Positions 35,447 to 48,309 of a stretch of DNA of 64,000 nucleotides are shown here, in pieces. The number at the start of each line of letters is the position of its first letter. Positions within the stretch are counted from its first letter, which is position 1. Where the stretch lies: contig CP099846.1 in the NCBI GenBank assembly GCA_030062745.1, forward strand, positions 22,806,701 to 22,870,700. Reading direction: 5' to 3'. A model generated the notes under the pieces. That model had not been told where the DNA came from and made no database searches. It saw only the letters and a list, made by a program, of their open reading frames with translations. This DNA is from Capitulum mitella (Eukaryota; Arthropoda; Thecostraca; Pollicipedomorpha; Pollicipedidae). A program made the position numbers and the translations under genes.

Positions 35447-38400
35447 AAAGACCTCTGGTTAGATTCCTACACGTATGTTGTGCTAGTCCAGCACGATTAG
35501 CCGTGGAAAGAAGCCTGCCTCATTGTACCAGAACTGTTTATGCGTCGAAAATAGCCCTGAATAGTCACTACCAGAAATTCTCTCCATCCACTCCCGCATC
35601 TGCAGATAAACCTATCAATTCTAAATGGTGAAACGCCAACAAAAGCGGGCGATTCCGTTCGCACGCTGGCCAAACCTCGGTCCCTCGTCCAACAGTCGGA
35701 CCGGCTCGAACTCCGCGGTAATTGCCCGTATTCTGCTTCGTCGCGCTCGCGCGGCCCCCCCCCCCCCGTGCACGTGCAGCTTATTAAGGCGGCCCGGTTA
35801 TGAAGAGGGCCGGCGCGCGGCCCGCCCCCGCTGTCCGCTTTCACGCCACTCAAAGGGCCGGCGGCGTCGGCCGCGGCGTAAAATGCCGTCGGCACAAAGC
35901 GGCCGCTCGTAACGGGGCGGCCGGCGCTCACGGGCGCCATTGAGCCGCCGCCGCCGCCGCGACTGCGGGCCGCCCCCGCGTGGGGGAGGTGGGCCGCACG
36001 CCCGCTCACAATGACCGCGAGTGACCGGCGCGTGCACCTGGCCGCGCCGTCGCTGGCCGGCCGTCCACGCTGAATTAGATTTAAATGTGTGTGTTTGTCA
36101 GCGTGTGGCCGCGCGGCGGGTGTGGACAAAAAGCGCGCGCCGGCGCACGCGGGCCCGGACGGCGGCGGCGGCGGTCATAAACGGCGGCCGGCTGACAGAG
36201 TCATCTGCCCCCTCCCACGCGCCGACGCCCCCCCCCCCCTCTGATCCCGGCCGGCGCGCAGCCGGCAGGAGCGGGAGGGGGGAGTCGGTTAGACGCTGCC
36301 TTTCGAGAGGCGGGAATGGAGAAAACTGAGCAGCTGTCTGCCGACGAAGCCGGCAGCACTCGAACGGAGCGAGCCTCCGGCTCCTCGGACCGCTGGAACA
36401 AGCCTGCGTCCCTCCGGTCGCCATGTTTGTTCTTCATTGGGCCGATATCGTTCTCCTTCCCCTGCTGCCTGGGAACTGTAGGCTCACGTCTGCGCCATGC
36501 GCTCAGTTGACCGACCTCGGAGCCGCCCCGGGCGCCCCCGCCCGCCGCCGGCGCCGACGGGGAGCGCCATCCCCGGGGAGCGCCGCCCAGCGGGGAGCGG
36601 CGGCCACACGGGCGCCGATGATGAATGTTCCCTCGGGGAGCCACGTGCAGAGTGCAAAGTGGGATGGAAGGGCTTCCCGGCGCCGTCCAGCCCCTGATGG
36701 AGTTGTTTGGCCGCGCAGGATGAGAGCTTGATGGGCTCGGTATTATGGCCCAGGGGAGTGCTACGCCCGGCGGGCCTGCATGGAACACCACTCGCGCTTC
36801 GGCCATGTCGCGTGATCACATGTGGAAAGCTTGTTGTTCTTGGCAACGCTGGGGTATTACGATCATAAGGCACGGAAATTTCAAGGAAATGCTAAAAGAA
36901 ATAGCGAATAAAAGCCTCCGATCCGGGGTTACGTGGGTTAAGCCCACCCATCAGCGCGGACGGGTCTAAATTTCTATGGGGAAGTTTAACACTTAGCGAG
37001 GCTGTCGTAAAATCTTCTAACGCCCGCTATGGTTACAAATAGAACATCTCCACTTTTCCGGAGAACTTCCGAAATTGCCCCATAATTCACCGGGAGTACT
37101 TGTTGCACACAGCTTTATGGGACATTATTATCTGGCATTCCATTTAATAACATTTACCGATGGAGCCGGGGCATTTGTGTGAACACCGGTGTCCAGTTAA
37201 TGGGACTGTTCCGGGGTCCAGGCGCCCGGCGGTTCAGGGGCGCCTGACAAAACATTGGCACCCCTATGCTGGAACACAAATCGTTTGCTTTCGTCCGTCA
37301 ATGCTCAAGCCGTAAATTAATGAGCGGCGCGTTTGGTGAATTCGCGGAATACACTCCAGGCTTTCGGTGCGCGAAGTCACTATGCGGGATTCTGCCATAA
37401 GCCATCCATTTTTCCTTTCGCCGCCGTCGGTCATTTGGAAGTTCAAAATGTCATCGGTGCGGCATATTTCACCATTCGTGGGGTCATTTATCAACCACGA
37501 TGCGTTTCGGGAAACGGGAAGCGTTGACGTTTTTGCACCCTTTAATTTGCTGACGGCGGCACTTCAAAGGGATTTGATGAACGGGCACGTGCTTTGCTAT
37601 AACATTTGTGACAGCTAATTACTTCCTGGGAGCCCGTGCCTTTTGTTGTGCTTGACCGCCAGGTGGGAGAAGGGGAAGGAAGGGCTATTTCTGGTAACCG
37701 ACATGTTGGATGAGGTCGAACCCAAGAATGTCCATTCAAAAGGTGCGCTCGGGTCTGTTCATGCCAGTGTTCGCTGTAGCGACGACTTAACGGAACGAGT
37801 AAAAATGTGTTTTCCAAATGATGTTTGGTCATAACGGTAGGGTGGTTAGACATAAAAAGCACGCAGCCAGGTATCAAAAATTCTCTTGTTATCGGTATTT
37901 CGAAGACGTAGATAGTCCCTCTAATCTAAGTGGTTCAAAACATAAATGCCGACGGTGAAAAACCTGATGGAAATAGCGGCTGACCAAAAATGAATTTAAA
38001 ACCACCTGCTGCATTTCCGCGTGCCGTATTGCCGATAACTGTTTCGCCTTGCTGCCAACACCGGTTCACCAGAACGCGATGTGACCTGGGCAGACTCAAA
38101 ACCAGTTAGCTCTGGCGTCTCTGGTGATATTTTCAGACGAGACCACGCTCAAGTGGCAATTTGGTCCAAACGGCTCCGAAAAACCCGTCTAAGGCGACTC
38201 ATGAGCAACCGCATTTTTTTACAATGTTGTTTGGGAATGCTTCCATACTGACAGGCTTTTCCAGGCAGCATTAGAAAGGGAACCTCCGTCCCTTAACCCG
38301 TCTCGGGCAATCCCAGGCACGGCCAGAGTTATGGTTCATCGTTTGTTGCCATGCCATTGGACTTGATTTCAGAGCAGGATTTACTCCGCCGGAGCTCGTT

Positions 38401-39000
38401 GGATACGGGGAGACTGCCTCGGGGCATTCTGCTCCGGCTGCTAGGAGCTCGTCATGCCGCCGGAACTCTGTATTTCAACATGCCGTATAGATGCAGTCTC
38501 ATTTTGCTAATGGAAGACGAACTTGGCATATGTCCCCGGTACTGGAGGATGCGACTCCTGCAACAGCACTTGGTTCTTTGCTGATTGCTATCAGTTGCTG
38601 TATTTCCCGCTTGCTGTTTTAGAAAACGAGTGTGCAAAAATGTCTTGGCGGGAAACGTGGTTTTCCTCTCAGACCAATGTTGTTGGTATTGCGCGGTACA
38701 CTTCTGCACTTGCTAAACGCTTTACAATTTCTCTGAAATACCATTTCAGTCTGGCGATGCAAACAGTGACAAGATCCACGCTCATGTGGAGTCATTGCTA
38801 CCGTAGGTCTCCCTTCAACGGGCGAAGAGGGGAGGCTCCGTGCGGGTCTATCCCCCTCAGGAGACCCTTATGTGGGCCCAGCCCTCAGCACGCCCGGCTC
38901 ACGCACCCCCGGCCTGGCCCACCTATCGCCGAACAGCTGGCCAGTCGTAAATCTTCCGGCGTTTTGGCCGACATGACAGCCGTGTATACTTACGTGGCGG
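35447..39000. other. Alternating CpG-rich and AT-rich sequence, no gene supported
   Basis: GC-rich at 35740-36300 and 36500-36700, with C13 (35755-35767) and C12 (36228-36239). AT patches CTTATTAAGGC, GTTATGAAG and GTCATAAACGG lie inside the GC-rich part. From 36840 it is AT-balanced. No exon recognised. Confidence 0.35.
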
Positions 39001-42000
39001 CCGGCGCCGCTGCCAACTCTGCACCCGAATGACCGCTCCGGATGGGCGCGGGCAAAGTGAGGAGTCGCTCGGAGGTCCAGCCGGAGCAGCGGGGCCGATG
39101 GCGTCGCTGACGACTCAGTGACTGCCCGGCTCAGCTCGCCATGGAAACTGTTATCACCGTCTGGTGGTGGTTTTCTCCTGACTTCTGACTTCTTCTGACT
39201 AGAAGTCTCTACGCTACATCGTGGCGCGACGTAGGCTTACCGGCGTCAGTCCGACGACCCGAGTGGTCATCCGCCCCAGACCCGAAGGCCAAGCGTTGCT
39301 CTGAGCCGGGGTTCCCTCCGGCGATGCCCGGCTTCAGAGCGGTCCAGCGAAAGCTCCGCGTCGCTCGGGGCCCATGGCGGCCGACCGGCCGGCGCGGCCG
39401 CCGGCCGTCCCGACACAGACAGATGGGCACAAAGCGTGCACGACCAGCGTTTTTGCGACCAAGACGAATTCATTGTTGTGATACGAGTATTTATAGAGGC
39501 CGCGCGGCGAAGAGGCCGATTGTCAAAAAGTGAGCGGCCGGCGGTCTGCACCTGCTTGGGCGCTGCCGCGGCGGCGGCGACCAGACGACGCAGAGCTATG
39601 TCTCTGGGAGGCCGCCAGCAGCCGCGGCGACGTCCGCGCGCTTCGGCGGTGCCCCGGAACAGGACACCCGGTAGCGACTCGGGCGCCGCTGGCCTCTGGC
39701 TATGGCAGTTACAGGTGGATAGGACAAGAGTTGGCGATGGACGAAAGCATGGCGGCAGATGTGGGTTTTGGCCCAGCTGGAATGGTTTTAATCGTGCCGT
39801 TTCCGAAGAAAAGAATTTGGACATTAGAGGACATTAAGGCAGAGTATCTTGTTTCCTTTATTTGATTCGCTTTATCATAAAGGAAGTGACGTCGAACCAG
39901 GACGCAGCCAATCAAATGTAATTTTATGGAAATTCCGTTCCGGAAATGGATGGTGGGTCGTAAAGTTTCTTCTGCTCCGGCACTTTAATTGCCTCCTACT
40001 GTTTGTAAAAATGGCCTGTATGTCTTTGCGTGTGTTTTTTTCTGTCATGTTTGGATTGACGGATAGTTATCAGCGATTCAGCCGTCAACTGCACAATGTG
40101 ATGTCTGACATCTGATAAAATATAACAACCCCTTGACTAGTGATGTATAGCAGCTATTTATTGGTGTTTTCGGGCACACCGACTACTGACGTCATTATGT
40201 ATAGCAGCTGTGTCCAAAAGCATCTACACATCCAAAGTTGTATAATGTTGTAATTTCATGCGTCAGACAGGAAAGGTATGCACGCCGACAGTTTTAATAT
40301 CATAAACATTGCCACCTTATTTGCATATTTATTTTTGCGAAATCTTGTTACAGTGAAATCTCCCTAGTGAAATGCTTACATGGTTGTGATCAACTTAGCT
40401 CAGGTAGTTCTCAGAACCATCACAGGCATTGACATGATTATTGTCAACTTGCTTCCTAAAGACAAGGGCGAAATATTTTCAGTGAATATAAGGCCAGCTT
40501 TTACAACTTTATGAATTTCACGAGACAATAATTTCGCGGTGCACTCGATTCCCGGAATAGAGCCTTTCATAACCCGCAAGCGTAAATACGATTGATCCGG
40601 CGAACGTATGTATATCGGCGCACCTGGAAGGCGGCCGTTTTAATCGACGGGCCATTAGCTGGACGCGGTTCGCGGATGACAGCCGCTCCGGCAGCGCGTG
40701 TTTATACTCCGCAAATCGCCGGTCGAACGCGGCCGGCGAGCGCGGCCGATTTCGAAAGAACAACACTGCACAGGAGGCCGTAACTCGTCCGACGTTTCCT
40801 TTGTTTCGGCTGCATTAGCCATATTTCTCGACTGAGATAACAAATAGCGAAGCGGGGCGGCGCGTGCGGCTTTGGCGGCGCGCTCCGGCCGCACCAACTC
40901 ATAGCGAGTTTGACGGAGCCACGCCGGAGCCGACGGCAGCTGGTGTCGGGAGCGAAGGAAGACAATGGCGGAAGGGAAAATCTGTTAACGAGGCTAAGTG
41001 AAGGAACCTTTTTGTCACGCTCTGGGCGTGGCGCGTTGGGCGGGCGGCGGCGTCCAATGGCGGTCAGAACGCCGAACCGTGCCCTGGACGACTGACGGGA
41101 CCCCACCTCACGCCTTCGCGTTCGAGTCTGGTGTTGACGGCGCGGCGCGGCTTCGCCGAACCGTGAAGCGGCGTGATGGGCGACATCACAGCCGTCCGCG
41201 TTCGGCTGTGAACCGATTCGGATGGGCAATCGCTGCATGAGACATTTCATCAAATCGGCGCGTTCGAAACTATTCCTTGAGGGTGAATCTGCGCGCTTTG
41301 AAGCGCGCTCGCCGCTGGCGGAAGCCATCGGCGCTTCGACGTCCTCATCCGGAGATCAAGGGCCAGGCACCCTGAGCAATGGCTGTTAGCAGGTGACGAA
41401 ATGGAGGCGGCGATGGACCGTTCCAGAAAACAGGTGCAGAGGAGGGGGATGAGACGTGCCTTTAAACTAAAAGTATTTGAGTACGACTGACGATGAGTAT
41501 TTTTGGACGCTTGCTCTCACCAGCGTACCTTGGGTTTCTTTAGAACTGAAGTCCGCGTATAATTAAGTGAAGTTGATCTGAGTTTATTTTCTTGATAAAA
41601 TTTTACATCGCCAGACGCTATGGTCAGGACTTATTTTAACCCGTCAGCGTGTACGCTAACAATAGCTACATAATTAACACTGTCCGGCAGCACTATGACT
41701 CTCCGAATCATCCCACGTTTACCGTCCATCATGTTACGACAGTAACTGCCAACATCGGACGAATAGTTTTCCCTTCTGCGGAACCTTGTGAGACGTTAAT
41801 AAAGCACAGGATACCGCTAAGGACCGGATTCTGTCCTTGTAAGCCGCCTAATGAGATATTTGAACGTTTCAAGGGTCAGAGAGGCCCGATTTACCCTCCT
41901 TTCCCACATTTGTGTCTCACTTTATGCGTGTAATAATCCAGGACGTTCCAGGACCCTCTGTGCCGGAAGCGGGGTGGTCGGGCGCGTGCCGAACCGCTGG

Positions 42001-43470
42001 GGGGCGCCTCCGCTCCCGGAGATACGAAAAAAGTCGGCACCAGTGTTTCCTTCAGCCAGGGGTCTTCATCAGACCTGATTGCCGAGGCGGCGTTCATAAA
42101 AACAGCCGGGTGCCGAACAGCTGAGGCTGGGGTGAACAAGGGGCTCCGATTTCCCGCATGGCACGGAAACAGGAGAAAAACGCCAAAATCAGGGGGGAAT
42201 GTTTGCCGTGGAGATAAAAATGGAATGGCAAAAAGCGGAGGAGATGCGATTTTTAAGCGGAGGGTGATATGCAAAAATGATTCTGTCATCTGTTCCCGTG
42301 CTGTTAGCGCCGCGCCCCGTGCCAAATGATCGTGTTTTTATCATCACCGGAGACTAACGAGAGAGAACAACATCAAGACGACATTGTTGGTAGGGCTATT
42401 TTTAATGCAGATTGTCTCCCCGCGGACTGTCGGCGCAGCTGGAAAAAGCGCGTGTCGCTGGGTATTTTTACATGTTGCCCTCGCACGCTGGAGTTCTCTA
42501 GCAGCCGGCATTCGCAAAATTGCTGTTGGGGGCTGCAGCGCCGCTCTGAACGTGTTGATTGGATTGTATCGTTGATTTTGGGACTGCGAAATGTTTTACT
42601 AATTTCTGTCAGTCATTACGATCTCGATATAAGTTGTGAGCCATGAATGACATAAAAACCAACTGCCCGATCATCGGCACAAAGGGATACCTTACTTTTG
42701 AGGAATGTCATAAAATGAAGGAAATGCACGTTTTTCGCATACTATAGCAAAAAAAGTGTCAAAAGTTAGTTTATATAATTCGCCCCAGGGGCTTCTTCAG
42801 GACTTTTGAGAAATTCACCAAGAGATATTTTCAGTGCACTGTAAATATTCGCCCCATGCTGCCGCGGAGGAACCTGCTGGCTGATCCATAGCACTGATCG
42901 GAAAAACATAAGGCCACCTTAAGCTTTCCGCCGCGAATTTTCCTTCCTCCAGGTCTCATCGGCTGCATGATTAGCATTGTTGTATGGCAGAGACGTAGCG
43001 CTATTGGGAGCCGGTACGAACAAAAGCTTCATTGCCTATTCTACTTCTGGCATTTGCTGTCATTGTGAACCCGGTAATTATCCGTCAATTCTCCAATAAC
43101 GCCGGGACCCGTGTAATTATGCTCTTTATTCAGCCTAAAGTTCACTGAATAGAAAACGTAATTACCCATCTAACCACGTGAATAATTAGCCAGCCATGCA
43201 TGCCGGTTATTATTTAGAGGCAGTAGAGCACCCGTCTCTCGCGCCCGCCCCTTCCACGCCCCGTTCGTCAGCGCTGGCAGCCGACCGCAGCAAAAATACC
43301 CAAAAATGATATGAAAATACCCGGTCACGCCGCGAACACCCAGGCGGAAAAACGGTCGGGGGACGTGGCGGGGCGCCTCGCGTGACCAATAATTGGTAAA
43401 CGGTCTCGCGTGCCGGCGACAATTTACGTTTATGAACATCGGCAGCCGCGGGTGTAATCTGCGGACGACA
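39001..43470. other. Mixed sequence, no gene supported
   Basis: Small CpG-rich patches at 39350-39660, 40640-40930 and 41030-41200, otherwise AT-balanced. A full CRE palindrome is at 40187. Open frames up to 208 codons (40702-41328 minus) lie over the GC patches and look composition-driven. Confidence 0.35.
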
Positions 43471-43679
43471 GGTATGAGCGCCGGTTGTGACACACGGTAC
43501 GGCGGTGGGGTGGGGCGGCGCGGCGGCGGCGGCGGCCGCGCGCGCTGGCCGCCCGCCGCTGATTGGCGCGCACCGTTTACCGGAGTTTCCGGCGTGGGCG
43601 GCCGAGGAATCGCGGGCAGAAACTCGGCCGAGGCGCCCGCGAGGCGGCCATCGCCGCCGCCGCCGCCGCAAGGCCAACG
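43471..43679. other. CpG-rich block
   Basis: Contains (GGC)n at about 43515-43540 and (CCG)n at 43651-43670. No gene. Confidence 0.5.
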
Positions 43680-43750
43680 AACCGTAATAACGAATGGCGG
43701 CCGAAATTTATGGCTTTATTATGAGGCGAATATTTTTTCATGGTCATAAG
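43680..43750. promoter_or_regulatory. Candidate regulatory islet rich in TTTATGG/CATAA
   Basis: CGTAATAACG, ATGGCGG, AAATTTATGGC, TTTATTATGAGG and GGTCATAAG follow each other within 70 bp between two GC-rich blocks. Confidence 0.25.
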
Positions 43751-44079
43751 ACGGAGCGGCGTCCCTTTGTTCGGCGGCGGGGCGGCGGGGCCGGCAGTGC
43801 CGACGGCAACTCTCAGTCATCGGGCGATCGGCGGCCGGTCACGTGACCCGCCCGGTCCCGCCGCCGGCCGGCCGGGGCCAGTCACGTGACCGGTCTCTGC
43901 AGCCGGCGACGCCCGGCGGGCAGGGAGGTCGCACCGTAGCCAGGACACTGCGCACCTGTGTCGCCCGCGGCGGTCGGAGCGCGAGTCAGCTGGCGACGCG
44001 CAGTCAGCTGGCGCCGCGCCGGCCCCCGGTACGTCCCGGCAGGCCCAGAACGGATGAAGTCCATCTGTCTAATGAATGG

Positions 44080-44360
44080 CTTCTTTAGAATTTCTCGGAG
44101 GATGTCATAAAGGCAGGACCGTTTCGTGTGCCGTCAGCGCGCAGATGCCCGGCCTTGGCGCTGGAACGGGCGCCGCCTGTGTGCCGCCATAAAGTTTTCG
44201 CTCGGCCGGTGTAAGAGGATCGTTGTTAATTTTTCGTTTATGGCACAATAAAATTTACGACTTATCATTTTATACAGGTCACGAAAAAGGCCGTAACTCG
44301 CGGGGCTGGTTTTTAGTCATTTTTACGGCCCTGTAGTTGCGTGCATATTGTTCATTAGGC
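44080..44360. promoter_or_regulatory. Candidate regulatory islet with repeated (G/T)CATAAA/TTTATGG
   Basis: TGTCATAAAGG, GCCATAAAG, GTTTATGGC and GTTGTTAATTTTTCG with CAATAAAATTTACG occur in AT-rich sequence embedded in CpG-rich DNA. GCCATAAA combines a Pho/YY1-like GCCAT with a posterior-Hox TTTATGG. Confidence 0.28.
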
Positions 44361-44753
44361 GGCCGAGGCCGTCGGCTAAACCAAACACTGGCCGGGGGCG
44401 ATCTCGTTGTTCGGGAGTGCAGAGATGCCGCCATCACGTTCCCGTGCTCTTAAACCTGGGCTGGTGTTTCAGCCAAGTTATGAAGGGTTGTTGGTGCCCG
44501 ACGAGGTCTCGGAAAAGATAATTCAAGAATGCCTGTGGATGAGTCAATATGCATGCCAATGCGTTTAGATCAACGCCACCTGAGAGCTGCCGTTGATGTG
44601 AAAGGAATTCACTAAGTTAGCTCTTTCTACAAGTTTGATTGCTTCGGAATTTTGCTTTAATCAAATAACGTTTCTCCTCCTTGTTCGCTGCACGTCAAAG
44701 GCGCATCTGGAAATGTTTGATTGGCTTCGCCATGACAGAAACGTCCACCATCA
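44361..44753. other. Unassigned stretch
   Basis: AT-balanced intronic or intergenic DNA, no feature recognised. Confidence 0.4.
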
Positions 44754-44903
44754 CAGAAACATCGGAACCTCTGTTGAAATGGGGGGGGGGAAACGTTATT
44801 TTTTCTCGTGTCTTTCCATGCACCGCTATAGGGTTCATGTTAAATGTTGCCCAAGCTTGGAGGGGCAGCTATCTCCCCCCTCGCCTCCGTTCCTACGCCC
44901 CTG
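44754..44903 (-). mobile_element. hAT-type MITE, 150 bp
   Basis: Ends CAG...CTG. The right end on the minus strand reads CAGGGGCGTAGGAACGG; the left end reads CAGAAACATCGGAACC (10 of the first 15 bases alike). Flanks CACCATCA (44746-44753) and CATCATCA (44904-44911) form a 7/8 target duplication, the size typical of hAT. The minus-strand end continues GGGGGGAGATAGCTGCCCC, matching the element at 53849. It contains G10. Confidence 0.6.
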
Positions 44904-44911
44904 CATCATCA

Positions 44912-47900
44912 GCTGCGTGGCTAGGTCATGACGTATCCGTATTGACACCACAACAGTCATATCTAAATATATTGTTGCTTTCATGTCATTCCCCAGGACG
45001 ACCAGCTCAGGGCACAAGGGCAACCGTCCAGTCTTTCCTTGCCGGTAACCACCATCATCTGGCTTATATTCCGGACTATTTCAGACCACTGCGAAGTCCA
45101 GCCTGTCCGGCCGTTGCTCTCTGAGCCCGTTTTGGCGCCAACCCGGCGCGCCACCAGCTGGCGCCATCGTCACGGGACGGCGCCACACGTTCGCTCCTTC
45201 CTCTCACATTTATATCCATTGTTTGACCGCAGATGGCCGATACGCATTTCTGCCGAAAAACGTATTCGGGCGGAAATTTATAATGCCTTGCCTTTAAATG
45301 AGGCTATTATTCTTGTACTCTAGAGATGGGTCACTCTATCTGATTTTAGGGCCGTGTGGGCGCCGTGGAGGACCGCGCCGAAGATAGCCTCACAAGATAA
45401 GATACACATCGCGCGCACTTTGGCGGGTCGGCCGAACGGAGGGACAGCCCGCTCGCCCTGTGACCGTCACCGGCCCGGAAACGACCCTCATATCTCGTAT
45501 AAAGGGTTATGATGGTAATCAGGCTTTCACTCTCTTTGTGACTGATGACAACATTTTCACGGGACGCCCCGGGTTCATTGTACTGTCCCCTGGGTAATGT
45601 ATGGGGAGGGTTTTTTAGTGAGGTGGGTGGCAGGACGCGAGTTACCTCATGAAAGTCATGACTGGTCGACTCCGTAAGGCGTAAAAAATAACGATCTCGG
45701 ATGGAGTTATTGAGGGATGGCACCAATTTGTCATGGAGAATAGGTTCATTTTTCCAGGAAGGATTTAATGGGAGCGGGATCATTGGGCACGCTGGGGCCT
45801 CATGCGGTCGCAAGTTTAAAGTTCAACGGCTTTCCTGGGTGGTCGATAAGGAAGTAAGTTGTCCTAACTATGCAGATAAATTTCACTTCGCCGCGCCGAT
45901 GGCGGGAGTTGTATTTACTTTTCTGGCCACCTTTTGACCACTGCGACTGCTACGCTTTGTCCCGTTTCGCCCCTCGAACAAAGGCCATGGATTGCGTCAC
46001 ATCAGTTCCGCGATCTCCGCCCAGAAACCGTCATTACGAAAAGTGACTTTCTTAATCTACCATCCGCGTCATCCCAGCATCCATACCTCGACTGTTTATC
46101 CCCCTCAGCACGTTGCCATGTCGTCTCCTTCACTGCTGTTGCCGCTCTGCCCTCCTTCCCGCCGTCTCTCTCCCCCAGTTTTATCTCCTCGTGGCCGTTC
46201 CATCCCGAGCACGTGCGCGATTGACGAGAATATGGATTCTTTCATCGGCGTTCCATTTGCCAGATTGGCCCTGCTGCATCGGGATCGTAAAACACCGTTT
46301 ATGAATAAATAAATGATTAGGGAAATAACGCCCTGCGTTGACAAGGCAGCGGACAATGCCGACTCAAATGAACGAGCCGGCTCGTGAGGCGCTCCTGGAT
46401 GAGGCGCAGGGGAGGGGGCTGCGAGCGGGGAATCTCCAGCCGGCTCCCCGGCAGGCAGCTCTCGCCGGGCGACGAATGTTTCAGTGCGCGCATATCTGCG
46501 TCTGACGGGAATTTTCGCCGCTCGGGCTATGGAAATGCGACGGGAGTTAGCGCTGGCCGACGCGTCGAACGGAAGGGAGCCCGGGATGTCGACACCGGCG
46601 TGCTGAGCGGCGTCGATTTCGGCGTCGGGGCGTCGCTTGGCGGGCAGCGGTCACGCCGGCATCGACTTTGAGACGCTGAGCGGAAGGCGACCCCGACTAG
46701 AGGCGTGGCGTGGACGCCAGGTGAAGTGGTTTTCGGCCCAGCTTTTGTGTAGTGGAGCGCACCTCGTCCGGGTAGGTGATGAAAAGGAGAGAATGATTGG
46801 ACGTCAGCCACTCGAAGGGGTCACGGCTTCACATGAGATAGACTCATGCGCAGCTGAATGAGACCATTTTCAGGGAGGCGGACTGTTGTCTAAAAACGCA
46901 TTAACATGGCCTTAAAACGTCTTATAAATTGGATCAAACAGTCACGCAGATAGAACGTCTCGGAGGTCCGTTCCATTTCGACACAGCCTTTCGCGTCTTT
47001 CAATTACAAACGCCATGCCGCGACGGTACGCATCGCCCCCTCGCAACAGAGGATCTCATCATCCTTGGACGCGAGCTCCAATCTCTCCCTCCATTACCGC
47101 AAACTGCCGCGCGCCGCCATAGCCGGCCGCATCCCTCCAGGCCTCCCGCGGCACACCGTCCGTACGGCGGCCGGCATTGTCGGCTCTCTGCTGCGCTGAG
47201 TCCGCCGCCTCCTGCGCCGGCAATATGGCCAGGTCCCCCGGCGACAATTAGTTCATTACCGGCGGGCCGCACTGATTGCCAGCATTCAGTCCGGCGGCGA
47301 AATGACCGAGAGGGGACGCATGTAACTGGTCGGAAAATAGGACTTCTTGGCCCGATAAATGATCAATCCGCCGCCGGCTGTAAAGTCGATTAATGGCGCG
47401 GCTGCGGCCGCGAGAAAAAGATAGCGCTAAGCCGGCGCCGCGCGGTTTGCGCGAAATTAGAGGATTGCGACGTCGCCGACGGCCGGCCGACGGCTCTCGG
47501 CGCCGAGCGCGGCCGGCCTGACTGAAAAGATGGCCGCCCGCGGTCGTGACGGAGGCCGGGCGGCGCCGGTCTGACTGTGAATGGCGGCGCCTTTTCGCTT
47601 TTCACCGCCGCTCGCCGCTCGTCGAGCCCCCCGGCGAGTCTTTGGCGCGGCGCGGAAATACCACGTCAGCGTGGGCGCTCTCGGCGGCGCCGTTTTTGAG
47701 CGCCGTTTTGAACTGCCGTCAGAAGGCGGCCTGAAAGTCACTCGGGCGGAGCGTGAACGGCGCACTGACCGCGTTTCTGACGCCGCTCTGAACGCCATCT
47801 GTCGATGCGCTCGAACGGAGTTTTACGCGACTTTCGGACGACGGTTTTCACGAAGGTCTTGAGCGCCACGGAGAAGGCGCTCCCGCGGTCGTCCGGCGGG

Positions 47901-48121
47901 CCAGGGCGTGGCGGCCCGCGGCGCACCGGTCGAGCCGGGCCCTCCGTCCTCCAACCTTGGAAGGGACATATTTATTTGTCGCGCGGCGCGGCGCGGCGCG
48001 CGCGGCCGGACGCGCCGGCCGGCGGCCGCCGCGCGGCGCGACCCAATCAGACGGGACGCGCGGACGCTTTACGCCCGGGCCGGCGATAAATCGTCAAAAC
48101 CGTCCGCCGGAATACTAAGGA
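44912..48121. other. Mixed sequence then CpG-rich block, no gene supported
   Basis: AT-balanced to 46380 (including a (TCC/CTC)-rich patch at 46120-46190), GC-rich from 46390. Strongly CpG-rich at 47370-48110 with GTCGATTAATGGCGCG at 47385 and GCGCGGCGCGGCGCG at 47980-48003. Confidence 0.35.
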
Positions 48122-48161
48122 CGGTTAATGTCGGGCCCGGCGCCGGTGTCCGCCCGGCGAG

Positions 48162-48309
48162 CGGAGACGGAACAGGCGCCGGAGACAAGCCCGGCGAACG
48201 GAGACGGAACAGGCGCCGGAGACAAGCCCGGCGGACGGAGACGGAACAGGCGCCGGAGACAAGCCCGGCGAACGGAGACGGAACAGGCGCCGGAGACAAG
48301 CCCGGCGGA
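48162..48309. repeat. 37-bp minisatellite, four copies in alternating types
   Basis: Units at 48162, 48199, 48236 and 48273, each CGGAGACGGAACAGGCGCCG plus GAGACAAGCCCGGCG and a variable AA or GA end. The end alternates AA, GA, AA, GA, so the array is really two copies of a 74-bp dimer. The unit length is not a multiple of three and the open frames rotate, so it is not evidence for coding. Confidence 0.93.
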
